64,000 nucleotides of DNA from Eumeta japonica (taxonomy: Eukaryota; Arthropoda; Insecta; Lepidoptera; Psychidae), in NCBI GenBank assembly GCA_005406025.1, contig BGZK01000102.1, positions 310,001-374,000 of the forward strand, read 5' to 3'. The notes beneath the pieces are model-generated. The model searched no databases, was not told where the DNA came from, and saw only the letters and a list, made by a program, of their open reading frames with translations. Of this stretch, positions 45,441 through 59,900 are shown one piece after another; position 1 is the stretch's first letter; every line of letters starts with the position of its first letter. Both the position numbers and the translations under genes were made by a program.

Positions 45441-48400
45441 TCCATTCAGAGTCATTCAGATCCTCGTTCTGGGAAACTTTAACCTCGTCAAAGTCCCGAT
45501 TCCTGGTACGGGAGTTCGTCCCCCCACCTCCCAGATACTACTAACTGGACTGCCTGGGACTAGACCGAGGAGAGATTCTCTGGCAAAGCCAGTAGCCTCC
45601 TGGGGTGATAATTTTTTAACTTCCGCAAACATTAAATTTTGTGAGTTTTGGAGGAAGTAGGAGGGATAAGGAGTACGAAGAATGGGATGTCAAAGGGATA
45701 TTGAGGTTTTGAGGTGGGGAGCATAGAGAAGAAAGACACTGCCTTCCCTGGAAGAAGTGACTGGGACAGACAGCAGCTCGAAGGCAATATAAACGTACTG
45801 AAACGGTTTAAAATAAACGTTAGTCATATGATTTATTTTTGTTAAATGAAATTTACAATAAATTTTATTATACGATATTCTGTAAGTTGTTGGATGAGTG
45901 TGACACTTTTATTTCAAGTTCAAGGGAAATATTCATTAATAATTTACCATAATTATTATTAACAAAATTATTTTCACCAAAGAAATTGATACGCATGACA
46001 TATCAGTTTCATACACAGAAGCAAAATATGTAAATAAAATTCCTTTAACATCGAAACGTGTGTACAATCAAAAGGATTACGTCAAATCCATATTAAGCAT
46101 TTCGCTCCAAACGTTATGCGATTCGAATGACAAAGATTACTTATACGTCTACACATCGTATAGATCTCAGTATCGGAATATTATCGAGCAGCCCGTGCCC
46201 ACCCCCGATAGGCCGTAGGCGTCGTGAAGTCTCGATCATAACTAAGGCACGTAAGCGTTCCGGTGCACAGACCGCGTCGTTATCGGCAGGCGGCGGGCCG
46301 TATTAATTTAACATATGCCAACATCGAGATTACCGGCGTTGCTAGCTTAAGTGATATTATAACTATGTTATGGCTCACACCGACGTCGTCCTTGTTATGG
46401 GTGACTATTAAGTGAGGGCGTGGACGAGATTAAGCTGGTGAATTAAGATGATTCGATGGTGATTTAAATATTCATGTAACTCGATCCGTCCAGATGTTAC
46501 AATATGACAGATGTGCCGGTGTACACTATTTGTTATCTACTACTCCAAACTATTCCAATTTTTTGCGTCATACTACTGGTCTACATTTAAAATAGGCTAT
46601 ACGACATCCGAAATGGACACAGATTTCTCATTCAAATTTCAGAGAACTTTAAATAGTTATTTATTTTTATTTAAAACTTAACAAATGTGCCAAGTTTTAT
46701 TAAGATTTCTTGAGAATTGCGGGCGCTATCGTGATGACAGGCGGCGTTTGTTTATATATATACGTAATTTTTGAACCAACGCTATTTTCTAAACCTCCAC
46801 GACCACAAAGAAAATAATATGACAAAATCTCTGCAAAGTTCTGCCGTGAGACTAAATACGAAAGTTAGATTTCTAAAGAAATCTACTAATTACAATTATC
46901 CTCCCACATATATGCGAGTGATTTATCATGAAATATATATATATAATAAATTTCTTTTTTTCTTAATGTGTTGTTCACATTTAAAAAAATATAGCTACTC
47001 ACTGCGATGCTAATATTAATTATTTTTATTATTTTTTTTCTATAGGTATAACACAGTATAGCTTATCTTTATGGTTATTTCTCGCAGAGGTCGACAGAGG
47101 CCACTCGGTACGATATTCGTAAACCTCTATCACCTCACAATGATTCATTAATCACCAATACTAACTCGTCTGTCTTCGGTACATAACACCTAAAACCAAG
47201 TTTGTCTCCATAAAATTTACTAGGGCACTTACCTCTCGAAGACTTTTCTGCACAATAACCTTTGCTTTATAGTTTTCCTTGTTCGATCCGTTTCAATTCG
47301 TATTATTTCGATGGCCAAACCATCTTAAAATACCTTCTTATGCTCTGCTACATGCACTGTCTTTTAAATTTCTCCGTGTTATTGTCAGACTTATATCTAA
47401 CATTCGACACTCTATGCAAAGATTGCACCGCACGAATGCATTTTTAGTACAGTGTATGATACATAGTTACAAAACATATATGCTTTTTTTTTCATGTTTT
47501 TGCTTCTTATGTGAAATTTTCCAACACATGTTTGTATACTTTAAAATCTTTCTTTTAATAGTGTACACAACATACATTCCTATTTTGCGTTAAATCGCAT
47601 ATTTTTCACATTTGATGTTGTAATATTGACTTTACGCTAACTCTTTGTATTCCACGATATCCGTGCAATTAAGACAAAACGTTTGCGTTCTCATTCGTTT
47701 AATTCCACGAACTCAGGATAAAGAGGAGCTTAGAAACGAATGTATATCAAGACAATGAACCATTTAGCAGGGAAAGACGAAATCAACAACAGTAAGTCAT
47801 TCATTATCAACAATTCCATGCAGCGCCTCTACAGGTTTTAATACCAACTACAAAAATTAACTGTAGGTTTCTGTACCAACCAATTCGTTAACTCATGACA
47901 GAGACGCTTTCTGGCAAAGCTTAAAGACATCTGTGAACATCGTGCTTTTGCATGCGCATTAATAGTATTTCCGGAGACTCGCTGCTCACTTCGGTCGAAT
48001 GCCTACGAAGTTTGGCGCGTACTGTAACTCGAACGCAAAACTAAAAAGGGATTCAATAAGAAACAAATCGAAGGGAAAACTTTTATGTTCTCTCCTTTAC
48101 TTTTCCCTTTATCTACGTTTCAAAACTGTCCATAGAGACTGTGCACAAAATGTAGAAGCAACCCAGCTGCTGAAATTTGTGCAGTCTGGTGTTAAATTTT
48201 AGTATAAAGCTGGAAAAAATATTGAAATCGGTAAGTAAATAATTAATAATAAATGGAAATAAATAATTATACATGGTTTTCGACCGACATGGTTTTCTGT
48301 TATTCGAGACAGATACAATTCGAACTCGTGGAAAATATTTATATATGCATATGTCAAACATAATGAAGGAATAACATTTATATAGCCAAGTAAATACAAC

Positions 48401-50224
48401 CACTACGATTTTAATCCAGGCTAGTTTGGCTCTGACCACGTTGTACGTTGATCACATTTCTATGGAGCATCACAGTCACTCAACAAAAAACAATAAAATT
48501 TTTCTGGCCGATAGATTCTATGCCTCCGATTAAATTTATTCGCACATTTTGTGATGTAGCAACGCTACTAATAAAGATATTACAAAAAAATGTATTCCTA
48601 TAAATTTATTTAAACAGTAATAAAAAATATGTTACAACGTAAAATTATTGTCCGAAAAGTGTACATTTTATTCACTAGTTGGCGTGATAGTCGACACCCA
48701 CGGGTCTTATAGACGACGATATTTTCATTGATCTCTAACCAAACAATAGTAAAATCGCACTCTAAAAATATGCCTGTTTGAACTTTTCTATCCTTGTTTT
48801 ATTGATTAAATAATGTTCATGAGCCCCGAATAGTAGTATGGCGATTTTAAACATCCCTGATCCCGCTCAAAACGATGATGGTTTATAGGATCAGTCGTTA
48901 CATTTTTATTTATGCGGTTTTATACTTTTTTTTAAATTACATTGATGTTTCTCTGACCGCACAAATCATGCGGCTTAATAGTTATTATTACACCTAATAG
49001 AAAATAACACAAAAACAGTTATAAGTTGAAAATTGAATACTTAAAAGGAGATTCTTTTAAAAACATGATAATGCTCTCATCGTGGTGGAATAGCTGAGAG
49101 TCGGCGGTGACCGAGCGATGGAGAGAAGCGAACTTATAAAAAGCTGCGTTAGAGTGGAAGTATAACGGCCGAAAGCTCGGGATTTATACGAGCTTTTATA
49201 ACCTAACTATAAAATTATTTTCGCTGAATCCGAAAAAGCCAGACCTCAAACTCAGGCCACATAAAAATGAATGTCGCTCAGTCGACAGGTTTAAGTTAAT
49301 TTTTGATGCAGCATTATTAAAGTGTAGATTGCTGATGGTAATAAGGTAAGCTTTATTCATAAGCACACATCTTCTTTTTCGGTGGCTTCACGTGTTTACG
49401 CTTTTACGTCTCCTGTATTGCCGTATCAATTATTGTCAGATGCAGTGCATTCCTCAAATTGTAGTTCGCAATTTCTTTTGTATAAGAGCTAAATCGATCA
49501 ATTAAGCTAGTAATACTGAACAACATATCAATTTGTATGTTTTGTAGTTGTCAACAGTGTTATAGTAATTGTGTAATACTTTTTCGTTCGTTCATTTATG
49601 ACAGCGCAGTTTCCATATACGGCAATCTCATCGAAAAGCGTGTGTTTCCCGCGATATATTTAATCACGCGGCTTATCAGATGCAACCCTCAACAACAAAG
49701 CGGCAGGAATTTCCCAATCACAAAGCGGAGTACGCGGCGTGGGCGAGTTATTGTAACGGAGCGGTGTCGCGAGCCGGCCGGAAGGAATTTGTCAGCCGTC
49801 TTAGGGTTGTCGATGGCGCGACACGCGTCCCGGACCGCCCGGGATTATCCCCGGACACCGGGATTCCGATAATATTTCACCGTTGTCCGGGACGCCGCCG
49901 GCCGCGCGACGCCATCTAACCGTAAGTAAGCCCTTTTCATAATTTCCGTACAGGCGATGTCGTAAAAGAGGTGGGGCCGCGTCGAATCGAGAGAGGGGGG
50001 AAAATTTTGAGGAGAACGCCCGCCGTCATAGAATTTCCCAGTCCTCGATACGCTAGAATCGGTGGTTATCGTGTGGAATTCTTCCTAGGTTTTCGACGGT
50101 TTCATAGCAAAGAAACGGTAAAAAAGCACACATTTTTTTTATCAGTGAGACGTCCAACGCAAAAATAAAAACAGTACAGCTCACAATGAGATGATTCTCA
50201 ATAGCGGGCAAGTGTTACTGCGGT
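45441..50224. other. stretch without a recognised gene
   Basis: The first ~250 bp (G/A-rich) may be the 5' UTR of the dead retrotransposon. GC-richer patches near 46190-46330 and 49700-49920 could be host exons, but no domain is recognisable. Confidence 0.45.
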
Positions 50225-50525
50225 AAAGCCGTACCGTACGAAATAGACCGCCGAAACACCAAACTCTCACAGAATACGGACGCGAAGTAGTACCTTCCGC
50301 TGTTGCTTTCTATCCGACGAGTGAGAGATCCGGTAGCCCACTCCCCCCTCTCTCTCTCAACAATATCCCTATCCCCCCTTCATGAGATACCCTACTCTCT
50401 TCCAAGAAGCCAGTAAGCACTTAGTGACTCCTCTGAGCTTGGTAGTGTTCATGCACGGAGGTCACCATATAGCATCTAAAGCCTCGCCCGCTCGTTTACT
50501 CCTTGAACATGCGATAAAAAAACTG
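50225..50525 (+). repeat. dispersed lepidopteran repeat family, copy 5
   Basis: 'actctcacagaatacggacg', 'gacgagtgagagatccggta', a C/T-rich block, 'ttccaagaagccagtaagca', 'gactcctctgagcttggtag' and an A-rich end. The most complete copy in the window. Confidence 0.7.
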
Positions 50526-53405
50526 CTTTAGCCTTTTAGACCGCTTAAGCTGTGTAGTTACAATATCATGGACACGTAATGATAACGATCCGGTAGCGAT
50601 TACGGAAGTTCATTTAACGTTCGAAGTTGCGATTTGGACACGCGTTCATCCTTACCTATGCAGGAATGTCTCTTAATACATCTCCATGCTTCAAAACAAA
50701 CGCATTTTAAGCGGTCCATTTCGACTGACACCTTATCATGTTCATCGATATATATATATAGATGGGCCCTTCCTAAACAAAAGACAAACCAAAATGACTT
50801 GTTATTTGACATGAGAACGATCTGGCGCACCCTATGATTCATATTTTTTGAGATTTTATGACTGATAAGTATGAAAAATCAGTGAACACCTCATGAGCGC
50901 GAGGCGAAAATGGATCCGGTTTTCTTTTGGTTTTGCCGGAAAACGTGTTCGAACAAGTCGAGTACTTGTGACTGACTGAATACAAAATCAATCTGCTTTT
51001 TCAGATAACATTGGTTTTTAGGGACCGCTTTATTTGTTGCCACGGGCTTATTTACATAAATTGTCAATCCATAGAATGGTAGGAGTACTTTTAACATTAA
51101 TTTTGTCGATTGTCCTCTATTTTCTCTATTACTCCACACCGAGCCACATAAATACACATAGCCCAAAGTTGAAATGAGTGCCTTGATTTACAATGTAAAT
51201 ATAGTGTGATTGTGTCACTGAACTTTCACCGTGATTAATACATTATTTCGATATATTACAAAGTATGAAAATAGCTATGAGCTTTTTCACCTAAACTCTG
51301 AGCCCATGTATCTGGATGCACTAGTTGATTACCAAAAACACTTAAGTCGAATAGCCTAGCTATTTTCACTGATTTTAATATTGTTTTAATTTAATTTAAA
51401 AAACGCAAATTTTTGATTGCAATTAAATCAAGAATAGGACCAGAAAAATTACGTGGCCTTTATCATTTAAGCAACTCCAAAAATTTTTACTTAACAACTA
51501 TACGGAAATAGTTTATGACGACAAATCTATTCACAATTTCTCCGGAATAATGCTTTATCAAATAACTCCGAAGTGAATTGAGCTATGCGATTCGTATTAT
51601 AATGATACTTTTATAATATCGAAAACTTTATGGTGCTAATCATTATGTTTTTATTCATTACTATGCAATAATAACTATTTTGGTTTGTAATTTATATAGA
51701 AGCTTTTTGTCGACTATAAAATCTATATATGTTTATTATTTTTTATTGTTTGTTTTACTCTTTTCATTTACCTTCTAATCGGCATAGAATTAACTCGATC
51801 AGATTACTCGTTTCGTCGCAACAGCGATCTGAAATTGGCTTAATCTCTACAAAATCTGATATTCGAAATATAATTCCCACCGCCGCCGTATAATGTCATG
51901 ACAACGACATTCTGTAAGGGTTAAGAAAACTATTTAAATGCCGCTCCAGTACTATCGTACATTTACATTCAACGAAATCAATGATTTCTAAATGTACAAA
52001 GGACATTTTATTACATGTGTTAATTTTAAAATTAAGATATAAGGCATCATAATGCAATTTTTATTTTGTTTTTATAAAAGCTCAAGCTGTGAATCAATCT
52101 TCCACACGAAACACTACAGTAATAGATAATTTTAATAACATTCCATTAAGGAAATTAAACGAGAATTCGGTTATATAAATATTTAAATTAGTCATTTATT
52201 ATAATCCAAAAACTCACTATCTGTTGGGTGTAAACATTGGAAGTTCCTAGAAAAATATTCTGGCCTTTTAAATTAATTGCCAAAATGTAGGTATGTGTAT
52301 TTTTTACGTCTACTGAACAGATCAAAACAATTTAATTGATTTGTTTTTCAGCTTATTTATCTAAATAATATTTTGCTCCATTTAGTTCAACAGATTCAAA
52401 ACTAACTCAAAAAAATCACTAATTATGTCATAATTCGTCCAACACAAAATCAAATCAATTCTCAGAATTACACAAAATACACAGATTCTTGTTAAAATCG
52501 TTCAAAATTAACCATCGTCATTATCATGAAATAACGAAAACGATCATTAATATAATTGTTTGATATCCGCATGTTTGGATGATATTTCGATAAAGAAACT
52601 TTACTTGCAAACTAAATATAAGTTAGATATAATATTGTCGTTTAGCCTTCTATGCGCGAAAAGGAAAATTAAATTACAGTACAAAAATCTCTCGAAACAA
52701 ACTTTCGAAAAGTAATAAATAATTTCCGTTTAATTATTTAAAGATGTTTTTTGGCTCTTAAAGGCATTGATGGACCGTTAAACAAACGAAATAAGGCCTA
52801 AAACGGAAGAAGTAGTGACTTAAAAAGGAGGCAACGATAAAGACTAAAATGTTAGGACTAGCGTGTTCGGGTAGTTTTTGTTGTCTCCGCAAAAAAGTTT
52901 CTGTCACTGTCGCGACACATCTTCAAACTGGAATGTGAGTGATGTTACGACATTTTTTTTAATTCAAACGTCTGTGTCAATTGAGTTTGAAGAGACAGTC
53001 ATTATTTGTGACACAAAATAAAAAAAAAAGTAGGTCTATCCTCTGTGATGCGAAAGGCTTCACAAAGGGTAAGGTGCTGTAACATTACAATATGTTTCCG
53101 GCCATTGAACGTCAACTCCAAAGACATACGCCTTAAATTTCCAAGGCGTACGGTCCTGCGTGAACCACAACCGACGGTGGCCTCGACTTTGCCCAGGTTG
53201 TCCATCCGCATAGTGGGAGATCATCCTACACTACCCGGTTCGTATCAGCGCTCGAAAGCCTTTCTTCCTCGGCAGTTATTGGTTCTACGAATAATGTAGC
53301 CTACGCATACTTTAACTTAGACCCTGAAAATTACAGAAATATACTTATATAACTAAAGGAACATACCCAAAATTCGTGACCCATATTTTATAATTTTTAA
53401 ACCCC
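50526..53405. other. gene-free AT-rich stretch
   Basis: No recognised gene. A GC-richer block at 53060-53260 has open frames on both strands without a motif I know. Confidence 0.45.
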
Positions 53406-53409
53406 CCTC

Positions 53410-53487
53410 CGCCCTTCGGTGACCAAGCGTAGTATATGCTAAGACCACCGCCCTTCGGTGACCAAACGTAGTATATGCTAAGACCCC
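53410..53487. repeat. two tandem 39-bp units
   Basis: ccgcccttcggtgaccaagc...gctaagacca is repeated once with few changes. The 39-bp period is a multiple of three, so a minus-strand frame reads two 13-residue repeats (IYYVWSPKGGG type), which need not mean coding. Confidence 0.85.
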
Positions 53488-54297
53488 TTATAATTTTTTC
53501 TAACCGAAAGTTAATATAATCAAGGAGAAAGAAAAATCTTATTTTAAAACACATTGTAACAGGTACTTATATTTCACTACAAATAGAATACTGTATAATG
53601 AATACTTCTAAATGAGTACAAAAACTATCAGTTTTGAATCAGCTGGCGTCCCGGCACATTTGCGTTAGTGTTGCAATCTGTGAGTTTAACAAAGTGCTGA
53701 ACGCTGCGCGCCATAATTTTAATGTATTCCAAAAAAGCGCGAGAATTCTCAGACTATGTGATGAAGCATTGAGCCCCGCCGTGAACCGGTCAAATAATAC
53801 GGGTATGTTCCCTGTTCCCTTATTGTACAGTTACGTACAGATCAAGGTATATATTGAACTTTGAGTCCCTCTTATTTCAAATACCGTAAGCGTTGAAACT
53901 ATGTAGCGATTATAAAGCGAGATGTGCACTCGACTATTACTATGTCTCAATACAAATGTAGTCCTATGAGTACCTGCCTTTCATTGTAATTTAAAATAAA
54001 ACGATGACATTGATATTATCAAGAAATTAATAAACATAGTTTCCGTAACAAAAACGAATTAACTAAGAAATTCAAAACAGAATTAGTTAGGATGCGCAAG
54101 ATATTGGATGAACTACACTTGACATTTATGCTCTACTACTGTATGATTAGATCTTGTCTTCTATATTGTCTTTGGTGCCGGTCGATATTATGAGCTACTA
54201 AATATTGTTGTAACCAATTTGACGATTGCCTAATACGATGTTCGAGACACAGAGCGAATAGCTTAATTTAATCTTAGTTAAAAATTAATTCATCTAT
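53488..54297. other. gene-free stretch
   Basis: No supported feature. Confidence 0.4.
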
Positions 54298-54372
54298 TCG
54301 CCAGTGGTCAAGACCGAAACCGCTACATTCCGGTTTGAAGGCGAAGTATCTGAACCACTGAGTCATCCGCCA
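54298..54372 (-). repeat. probable tRNA-derived SINE fragment
   Basis: On the minus strand it reads ggcggatgactcagtggttc (A-box-like), then 'cgccttcaaaccggaatgta' and a degenerate B-box gcggtttcggtcttg. The layout matches the tRNA-like heads of lepidopteran SINEs. Confidence 0.45.
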
Positions 54373-56837
54373 ACCGTAGTTACACAACATAATTATTAAT
54401 TTATAGAAGAAAACGGCGGATTAGCAGCTTTAATACCTCGTCAGCAGCTCTCGGTGTAGATCAGCGTGGAGTATGTAAAGTACGAGTCCTAACCCTTAAA
54501 TAAAAAGGTTAGAACCAACTTTTATGACACAGGTCGACTCTAGGGCGTATCCACTCTTCGATTCAGAGGGTCCGTCCAATAACCGAGATTCAGTCAGAAC
54601 TGCCTCTAATACGGTCACCATAGTAAAACAAAGACCCAACGCTTTCATAACCCCCTGAATCCGCCTTCCAGTCAAATGAAGTATTTATCCAATATTTTCT
54701 AACTAGAACCGTTTCAAACTCTTTAGTTCATTCGTTTCCTCAGATTACATTTTCCACACGCTTTAAACACCCAATATGTTTGGAGTAAGAAAGACATTTC
54801 AATGTGTAGCTTGCGTGCACTTGACGTAGATGCAACAGGTTATACATACACAACAATAAATTTTGTATTTCCGCATGTAACCTTTTGGTCTTTGTGAAAC
54901 CTGTCACTTTATAAAAAGTGAACTAAGTCCTATTGTCCGCAGTATTATTATCTTCTACGTGTCATTAGCTAGCAGATAAGAACCGTCTCTTAAAAACTCA
55001 AGATGACTAATTAATTACTCTTGGATTTTACAAATCTCCTGTCTGTGTATGTGACTGTTACCTTCCACGAGCAAACCCTATTTGAAAGACGTGAGGTGAC
55101 AATGACAGCAACTATTTTGTCACGTCAACTGAAACTTCCCGAGCGCGCCAGCGCTCCGATATCAATCCATATACTAGTTAGTCTATATAATGCTAAATTG
55201 ATAAATTTTACTCAATTATGTTCGGATATATCACACTAGATTGAACGACTCATTACCTATAGGTAAAAAGAAGCAAATTAAAATTTATCCACATTATGCA
55301 CTCTAAAGTACAATACTAAATTTAAGTTACTTTAAAAATATAGAATTTTTAACCGAGAATAATTAAAACATATACATATCTAAATAAATAAATTAACGCC
55401 ATGTAAGCTTTACTAGGTAAGAGTACATTTTCGAATTCAAATATAAAAGATTTGTATATTTGAATTCAAAAACGGACGGTGCTTAGTAAGAAAAAATATT
55501 CAAAACGCATACTAATAGCCAGTGGCATCTGCAGGAAGTCTGGTCGTGACGCGCCATTAATTTGTATGCAAGCGCCGAGGTGGCCGTAGCAACAAACTGA
55601 GTAGTGGCCAATTTTTCAGACGAGCCCCACTTTTTTTTAATCGCTTATACGGAACAGAAGAAATGTTACAGGAACTTATCGGATCATTGCGACGTCAGCG
55701 GGTCCGTCCGTCTGTCGCGGCAATTATTCTCAATTCCAACTCGTGTACGAAGTGGATAATTTGTATTGTCATCATTAACGGTAACCTGGAGTCGAGTTCG
55801 ACACCTGAAACTCCATTTACAATGTAGGAGCGATCGAGGACACGGAAAATTATATATGAAAACTGAAAACGCCACACACATAACCGCGAAAGCCAACATT
55901 TGCCTGAACAGTTACGTCTTTGAATAAATAAGCACACATGGTTCTCATTTGAAATGAGCACATTTTTTGTGTTTTATGCGCGAAATTATCCAACTTGGTG
56001 AACGCTAATGGTTGTTAAGAAGAGCAATGTGGAATTGTCAACAATTGTATTATAAAAAACTATACATTCAGATGTACTACGTTTACATACAACTAATGCT
56101 TTGTCGATTAAAGAGAAGATTCAAAATAAGAATAATTGAGATAAATTATTCTTACAAAAGAAAAAATATCTGCACAAAGCAAAAGGTTTTCTAATTTTAT
56201 TTTTCTTCCAGTCATCGAGCGCTTTTTTTCACTGTTTTATGTAAATATTGATTTGTGAATTTAAAAAACATTACGGAAACTAGTAATGAAATTGGTATTG
56301 AAAATGTATTAATAAAAAGAAATTGTTTGGTACATTTTTTTATAAAATGATTTTTTTTTCTTTTTTTAAATACTAAACAAAACATTATGATTGTAAAATG
56401 CTTACGTAATGTGTTATATTGAAATTTAAACCGTTTGTTAAACGTCAGTTATTCTGTATGACCGATATTTAATGAACGGACGAACGAACCAATGAGAACG
56501 AACTCATATAAAATCAAAATATTTTTAAATATGTCATATTATCACAAATATAAGCACGCGATAAAATAGAAACAAAAGAATTTAAAATAACAAACGCATT
56601 TGTCTTTGTCAAAGATGTGACTTCTAAGCGACAATGACATCGTCTAAAAATCTATTGCGAGTTCAATCTCGGTAATTTCTTCGCGATCGCAAACTGTCGA
56701 GAAACGAATTTCAATTTACATTAAAAATTTACATCCGTAACAACTAAATCGAGACAGTGATACGCAATACAAAAATAATTTGTCACATACAAGTTTTCAT
56801 AAAATAAACAAAAACTTACCTTCCTATCGTGTCACGT
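54373..56837. other. gene-free AT-rich stretch
   Basis: No supported gene or element. Confidence 0.45.
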
Positions 56838-56952
56838 AACTTATTTGGGGCGGGCGGGCGCGTGCGGGCCGCGCGGAGTCGCGTAGCGCTCTGCCGTAGG
56901 CGCGTAGCCGCCGTAGCTTTTCGTAGCGGTCGTAGCGTTGTATGTAACGGCT
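56838..56952. repeat. GC-rich CGTAGC-type minisatellite
   Basis: A gggcgggcgggcgcgtgcgg run is followed by repeated cgtagc words (cgcgtagcgc, gcgcgtagcc, gccgtagc, tcgtagcgg, tcgtagcg) spaced 9-12 bp. One minus-strand frame would read a short YGGYAPTAERYATP-like peptide, so a low-complexity coding exon cannot be excluded. Confidence 0.6.
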
Positions 56953-59900
56953 GAGCTTTTTTTCCATATTTCTCTCATTGAAAAGAGGGAGATATCATGA
57001 GTTTTAGTGTCTCGACGGTTAATGGCGTTTTTAATTGTACTTCTTTTGCAGAATCCGCTATCGGATAATTAAATAAATGGTAATTTAATATTTAAGCTTA
57101 AGTTAATGTTTAGCAGTGTTTATATTTTAACAGAAGTAGCATTGGGTTTACAGATAAACTGGCCGTTACATACTCGCTTCCATGGAATAAATTGAAATTT
57201 AGTAATAGTTGTTTTTATTCTATGATTCAAACATGCCCGCGGTCCTGATTTTTTGGACGGAGAATGAATCTCTTCATCTCTCGTGTCGGCCGATCTCTCT
57301 GTTTGCTTACGATCACAATCACAATCTTGATCTTGACGTCAATTCGGGTTCTACTGCCGGATCAGGTTCTAGTCCCGTCCTCTGTTCTAACACCGGTCCC
57401 GATGCCGGTCTCGGTCCTCTCTTGGGCATTGATGTTAGTGATGTCTATTTCATTTTAAAATTATCATTTTTACTGGCATTCATACATTTTTTTACATAAA
57501 AAAATCCTATATCCTATTCATGGACTTATTATACTTTTATATAAAATTCGATAACAAGCCGTTCAGCCCTTAGCGCGAGAATATCAATTAATTTCATTAT
57601 TACAAAGACCTTAAAACAGTCGGTAAACAGTCATAATCCAATAGCGTTAAGCTTTCGTTTTTAAAGGATACAAAGCCGAAGAAGAAATCGTTTTTATTTT
57701 ATAGAGAGATATGTAGTACGTAGGCAGCACGCGAGGCGTCTGGTCTCTGCGCTGGTCGTACAAACGTTAGTTCTATTTGTGAATTTCAAATAGTGAAATT
57801 TTATTCAATTTGTGAAGTAAAATTTCGACGAGATAGACGAGGTTATGTCTAGGAGGAGAGACGTGGACCTTGAGAGTAGTAGAAAGGAAAGCAATTTGGT
57901 GTAAGTAAATCGAAGAAGCACGGCATACTGAAGGCATATGATATATATATACTTAGTAAAATTAATTTTGGAATTCATCTGAAGTCCTGTAATAAAATTT
58001 AAGACCAAATAATTACGGATTAACAATTTTATCTACTAAATATGACGTACATTGTTAAATTTCATTTAAAGTGTAAAATAAATAATTACGGCAGGTTGCA
58101 CTAAAATTAAATACGCAGCTCATAAACGTAATACACAAGCTTTAAGATTAACAATTTGATGATCACTGGCCAAGCAATGGCGAAAACGCGTTTCTAATTA
58201 ATTCTGTGGTGCACGTAATTTTCAGTGAGTATTTTTTCAACGTTTTTAAAAGACTGCACGAATGCCGGCCGACTCTGCACTCCCGCCACTCCCAATCCCG
58301 ACTAGAACCTACGCTTCCCTCATATAGTTATACTTCGTTAGGTGTATCGGGACTTGTCTGTTTCAGTCCCAGCGACTGACTAAAGTGTGAGCAAATGATG
58401 ATGATAATGAGTATTTTTCAAACATTTTTCATTAGACAGTAAACCTATGGAACCATCCCTGAAATTATATTTTTCGTCTAGATGAGTAGAAAAAACTTAA
58501 TTGCGGTGTTTACGTCATATCCGTCGCTTAATATAATTAATTAGCTAATTAAATTCTGCTTGACAGGCGTGACATCTCTTTTTAGGGTCCCGTTCCTCAC
58601 GAGAGGACAATGGATAAGATAATTTATACATCAATCTTTCTGAAATTGCCATGTCGCATTTAAAATGTTTTCAGATTCATAAGTTTATGGGTATTTTCAT
58701 TTAAATGACATGGACGCAACAAAAAACAATTGTTGGAAACTGAGTTGTCCTTTCTTTACTTTTTTTTTAACTAAGCATATTTATTTTTAGTCTTAATCTT
58801 ATTTTGCATTCAAAAGAGTATTTTGAATGCTGTAAGACTCGTTCAGTTCATGCGAAAAATTTCTTTGGCTAATATTTAACTGTTCTTTTCAATGTTACGG
58901 TTTCGAAAGAGAATACTAACTACTAGATATCGATGAGCTTATAAATACCCAAATTATTATTTAAATCAAATGAATCAAATTATGGACAATAACTTTTTTG
59001 AGCTCGGACAACTCAAAAACTGCGGGAAACTTTACAGCTGGTCTGAAAAGCCAGACGTTGCCCAAATTTTTTCTAGTGTAATACGGTGAGTGAAGTAGTA
59101 TTTCACATGCAGTAGTTTTGTGAAGAAAAAAAATTTTCGTAACCTGTTTCTTTGGCGAAAGCCTACCTGTTTTTTTGCAAGGTCATATGGCCATAAAAAA
59201 TCGGAATCTTAGAGTCACTGCCTGCACCACTTATTGATCCATTAAAATAATACTTTAAATTAATCATTATAGAGAATTACTGCTACTTATCGTCGGAATG
59301 TTTGTTGATATCAGTGTATGCTCTGTGATATTGCACTGTTACACCACCAAATTGTTATGGTCAATGGTCATATGTCAATATGAAAAAGTGTGACCCTGAA
59401 GTAAGAGGTTTTTTTGAGAGCCATCCATTGTCGGCACAGTGTAACAAATGTTGTTGAAATAATATTAAAGCTATCAAGCACGAGATGTATATGTCTGCAA
59501 AATCAATAAGCTGGAGTGGAAATTTTCCCACATCCTACGTACAGCTCCGATACTGTACCTTTGTCTTAGTAATAATTATATCTTCAGTTGCGCTTTGATC
59601 TTTATGGACAGCATTTTCGATATCTAATAAATTTTACAAATCGCTGCCTAATATTTTTTTTTCATTTTATAATTGAACTCTACATCAAATTTAAATAAAA
59701 CACGTCAAATTCTAATAGGTAAATCAATAATTTTAAAATGCAAAAATCAGTACAGTGATAGTGAAAAGTAAGAAGAAAAGTAGACAGGAAACGTTTTTTT
59801 TTTAAATGCTTTGCATAATATCAACAAACACTTAATGATTGTGATTAATGTGTTTAATAATAATGTGTGTGAATAATGTGTTTGTGATTTTATTATTTTA

